The notes under the pieces: generated by a model
Database searches by the model: none
What the model was told of the DNA's origin: nothing
What the model saw: only the letters and a program-made list of their open reading frames with translations
In this document: positions 5,378-6,101 of the stretch, one piece after another
How the letters are laid out: each line of letters starts with the position of its first letter
Position numbering within the stretch: the first letter of the stretch is position 1
Translations under genes and position numbers: made by a program
DNA from: Actinomycetes bacterium
GTDB taxonomy: Bacteria; Actinomycetota; Acidimicrobiia; Acidimicrobiales; Acidimicrobiaceae
Direction of reading: 5' to 3'
Length of the DNA stretch: 6,101 bases
Assembly: GCA_021844725.1 (NCBI GenBank)
Contig: JAKBSX010000197.1
Span: 1-6,101 of the forward strand

Positions 5378-6101
5378 ATGAATCTAGCGCTGAGCAAAAA
5401 GGCAGACTATGTAGTCAAGGCCGCAATTTCGTTGGCTAGGGCATATGACGGAGATAGGTATTTAAAGATTCGCGAAGTTGCAGCAGAAATGGCGATTCCC
5501 CGCAGTTATACCCCTCAAATTCTCGATGCACTAATTCAAAAGGGATTAGTTGAGTCTCGAGCGGGCAAAACTGGTGGTTACAGATTGATGTATAGCCCAA
5601 ATGAGATTACTGTGTTGCAGGTCGTTGAAGCTGGGGAAGGTTCCCTTAAACCAGACCGATGTACACTCTCAGATGGTCCCTGTAGATGGGGGAATGTCTG
5701 TCCTATGCATGAAGTCATTTCAAGTGCTGTCAACACGTTTCGTGACACCATAGCTGGACAACGGCTTTCTGAACTTGCTCAACGGGATTTGCTACTTGGG
5801 CAGAGTGATCTCGAGGTCCCAGAACACCCCCACATTCGCGGAGATCCATTTAGAGAGTGTGCAATTCGTAATCAAACGATTATCTATTTGGACCATAAAC
5901 AGGTTGTTTCAAATTTAAAGTCTGAAGATGGCGATTGGCTTTCAGCCTTGATGCTTGATTCGCTCGAGACCGCGATTTATCAAGAGTCCTTGTCGTACCT
6001 TTTCCCTGATGTAGGTGTCGGTGATCGTCACCTAAGCGTTAACCTGGGCTATTTTCACTCCCAGGTAGGTACAATAAGCATTCCACTCACAATTGATAAT
6101 T
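5378..6101 (+). CDS. Rrf2-family Fe-S transcriptional regulator with C-terminal extension (3' end outside window)
   Basis: The reading frame is open for 241 codons to the window edge. Residues 1-70 are a typical Rrf2 winged helix-turn-helix: MNLALSKKADYVVKAAISLA, the recognition-helix region IREVAAEMAIPRSYTPQILD, and a wing 'RAGKTGGYRL'. Cys95, Cys102 and Cys108 (C-x6-C-x5-C) sit where IscR and NsrR bind a [2Fe-2S] or [4Fe-4S] cluster, so the protein probably senses Fe-S status, redox or NO. Rrf2 proteins are usually 140-165 residues. Here, from about residue 148 at least 94 more residues follow that I do not recognise (with HPHIRGDPF, then a mixed helix/strand region). The ATG at 5378 has only a weak GGGG ribosome-binding site eight bases upstream, but it gives the canonical N-terminus. 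It is divergent from the redox operon and is its likely regulator. IscR, NsrR or RirA identity cannot be assigned. Confidence 0.85.
   Translation, partial: MNLALSKKADYVVKAAISLARAYDGDRYLKIREVAAEMAIPRSYTPQILDALIQKGLVESRAGKTGGYRLMYSPNEITVLQVVEAGEGSLKPDRCTLSDGPCRWGNVCPMHEVISSAVNTFRDTIAGQRLSELAQRDLLLGQSDLEVPEHPHIRGDPFRECAIRNQTIIYLDHKQVVSNLKSEDGDWLSALMLDSLETAIYQESLSYLFPDVGVGDRHLSVNLGYFHSQVGTISIPLTIDN

Noticed and set aside
5378..6101. Naming the regulator NsrR, IscR or RirA
   Set aside because: All share the winged helix and three Cys; the Cys spacing and extension here do not decide between them.
1..6101. CRISPR arrays or tandem repeats
   Set aside because: No regularly spaced direct repeats were seen anywhere in the window.

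Overview
The window looks like bacterial DNA of moderate GC, most likely from an actinobacterium. That is an inference: the left-end transposase-like fragment and the small zinc-finger ORF resemble families I associate with actinobacteria, and the GC is lower than in streptomycetes or mycobacteria. A moderate-GC acidophilic actinobacterium such as a member of the Acidimicrobiia would fit, but nothing here proves the taxon.

Left third (1-1536): a low-density, decayed region. It holds the C-terminal part of a transposase-like protein (open at the window edge), a frameshifted or truncated remnant of a 'LHNLxSALDHLAW' hypothetical protein, a GC-rich block with strong hairpins and S-box/SAM-IV-like motifs (candidate structured RNA), a small minus-strand zinc-finger ORF that runs into that block, and a set of nested inverted repeats. 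No intact gene larger than about 100 codons is seen between 608 and 1536.

Right two thirds (1537-6101): a compact redox module. Two minus-strand genes 19 bp apart form an operon. The first encodes a 510-residue membrane polyferredoxin of the NapH/NosR/CcoG-like Fer4_5 type. The second encodes a 717-residue soluble fusion of a 2x[4Fe-4S] ferredoxin domain, a GltD-like FAD/NAD(P) oxidoreductase and a C-terminal flavodoxin-like domain. A divergent Rrf2-family regulator gene, with three Cys for an Fe-S cluster and an unusual C-terminal extension, runs off the right edge.

The 135-bp divergent intergenic region reads as a control switch. Both promoters appear to share one self-complementary -35 hexamer (TTGCAA, 5312-5317), each with a 17-bp spacer. 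A 25-bp near-perfect palindrome covers the -10 and spacer of the minus-strand promoter, and further half-sites lie on either side. The simplest reading is that the Rrf2 protein senses an Fe-S, redox or NO signal and represses an operon that moves electrons between a soluble FAD/Fe-S/flavodoxin-like oxidoreductase and a membrane Fe-S protein. The physiological substrate cannot be told from the sequence.
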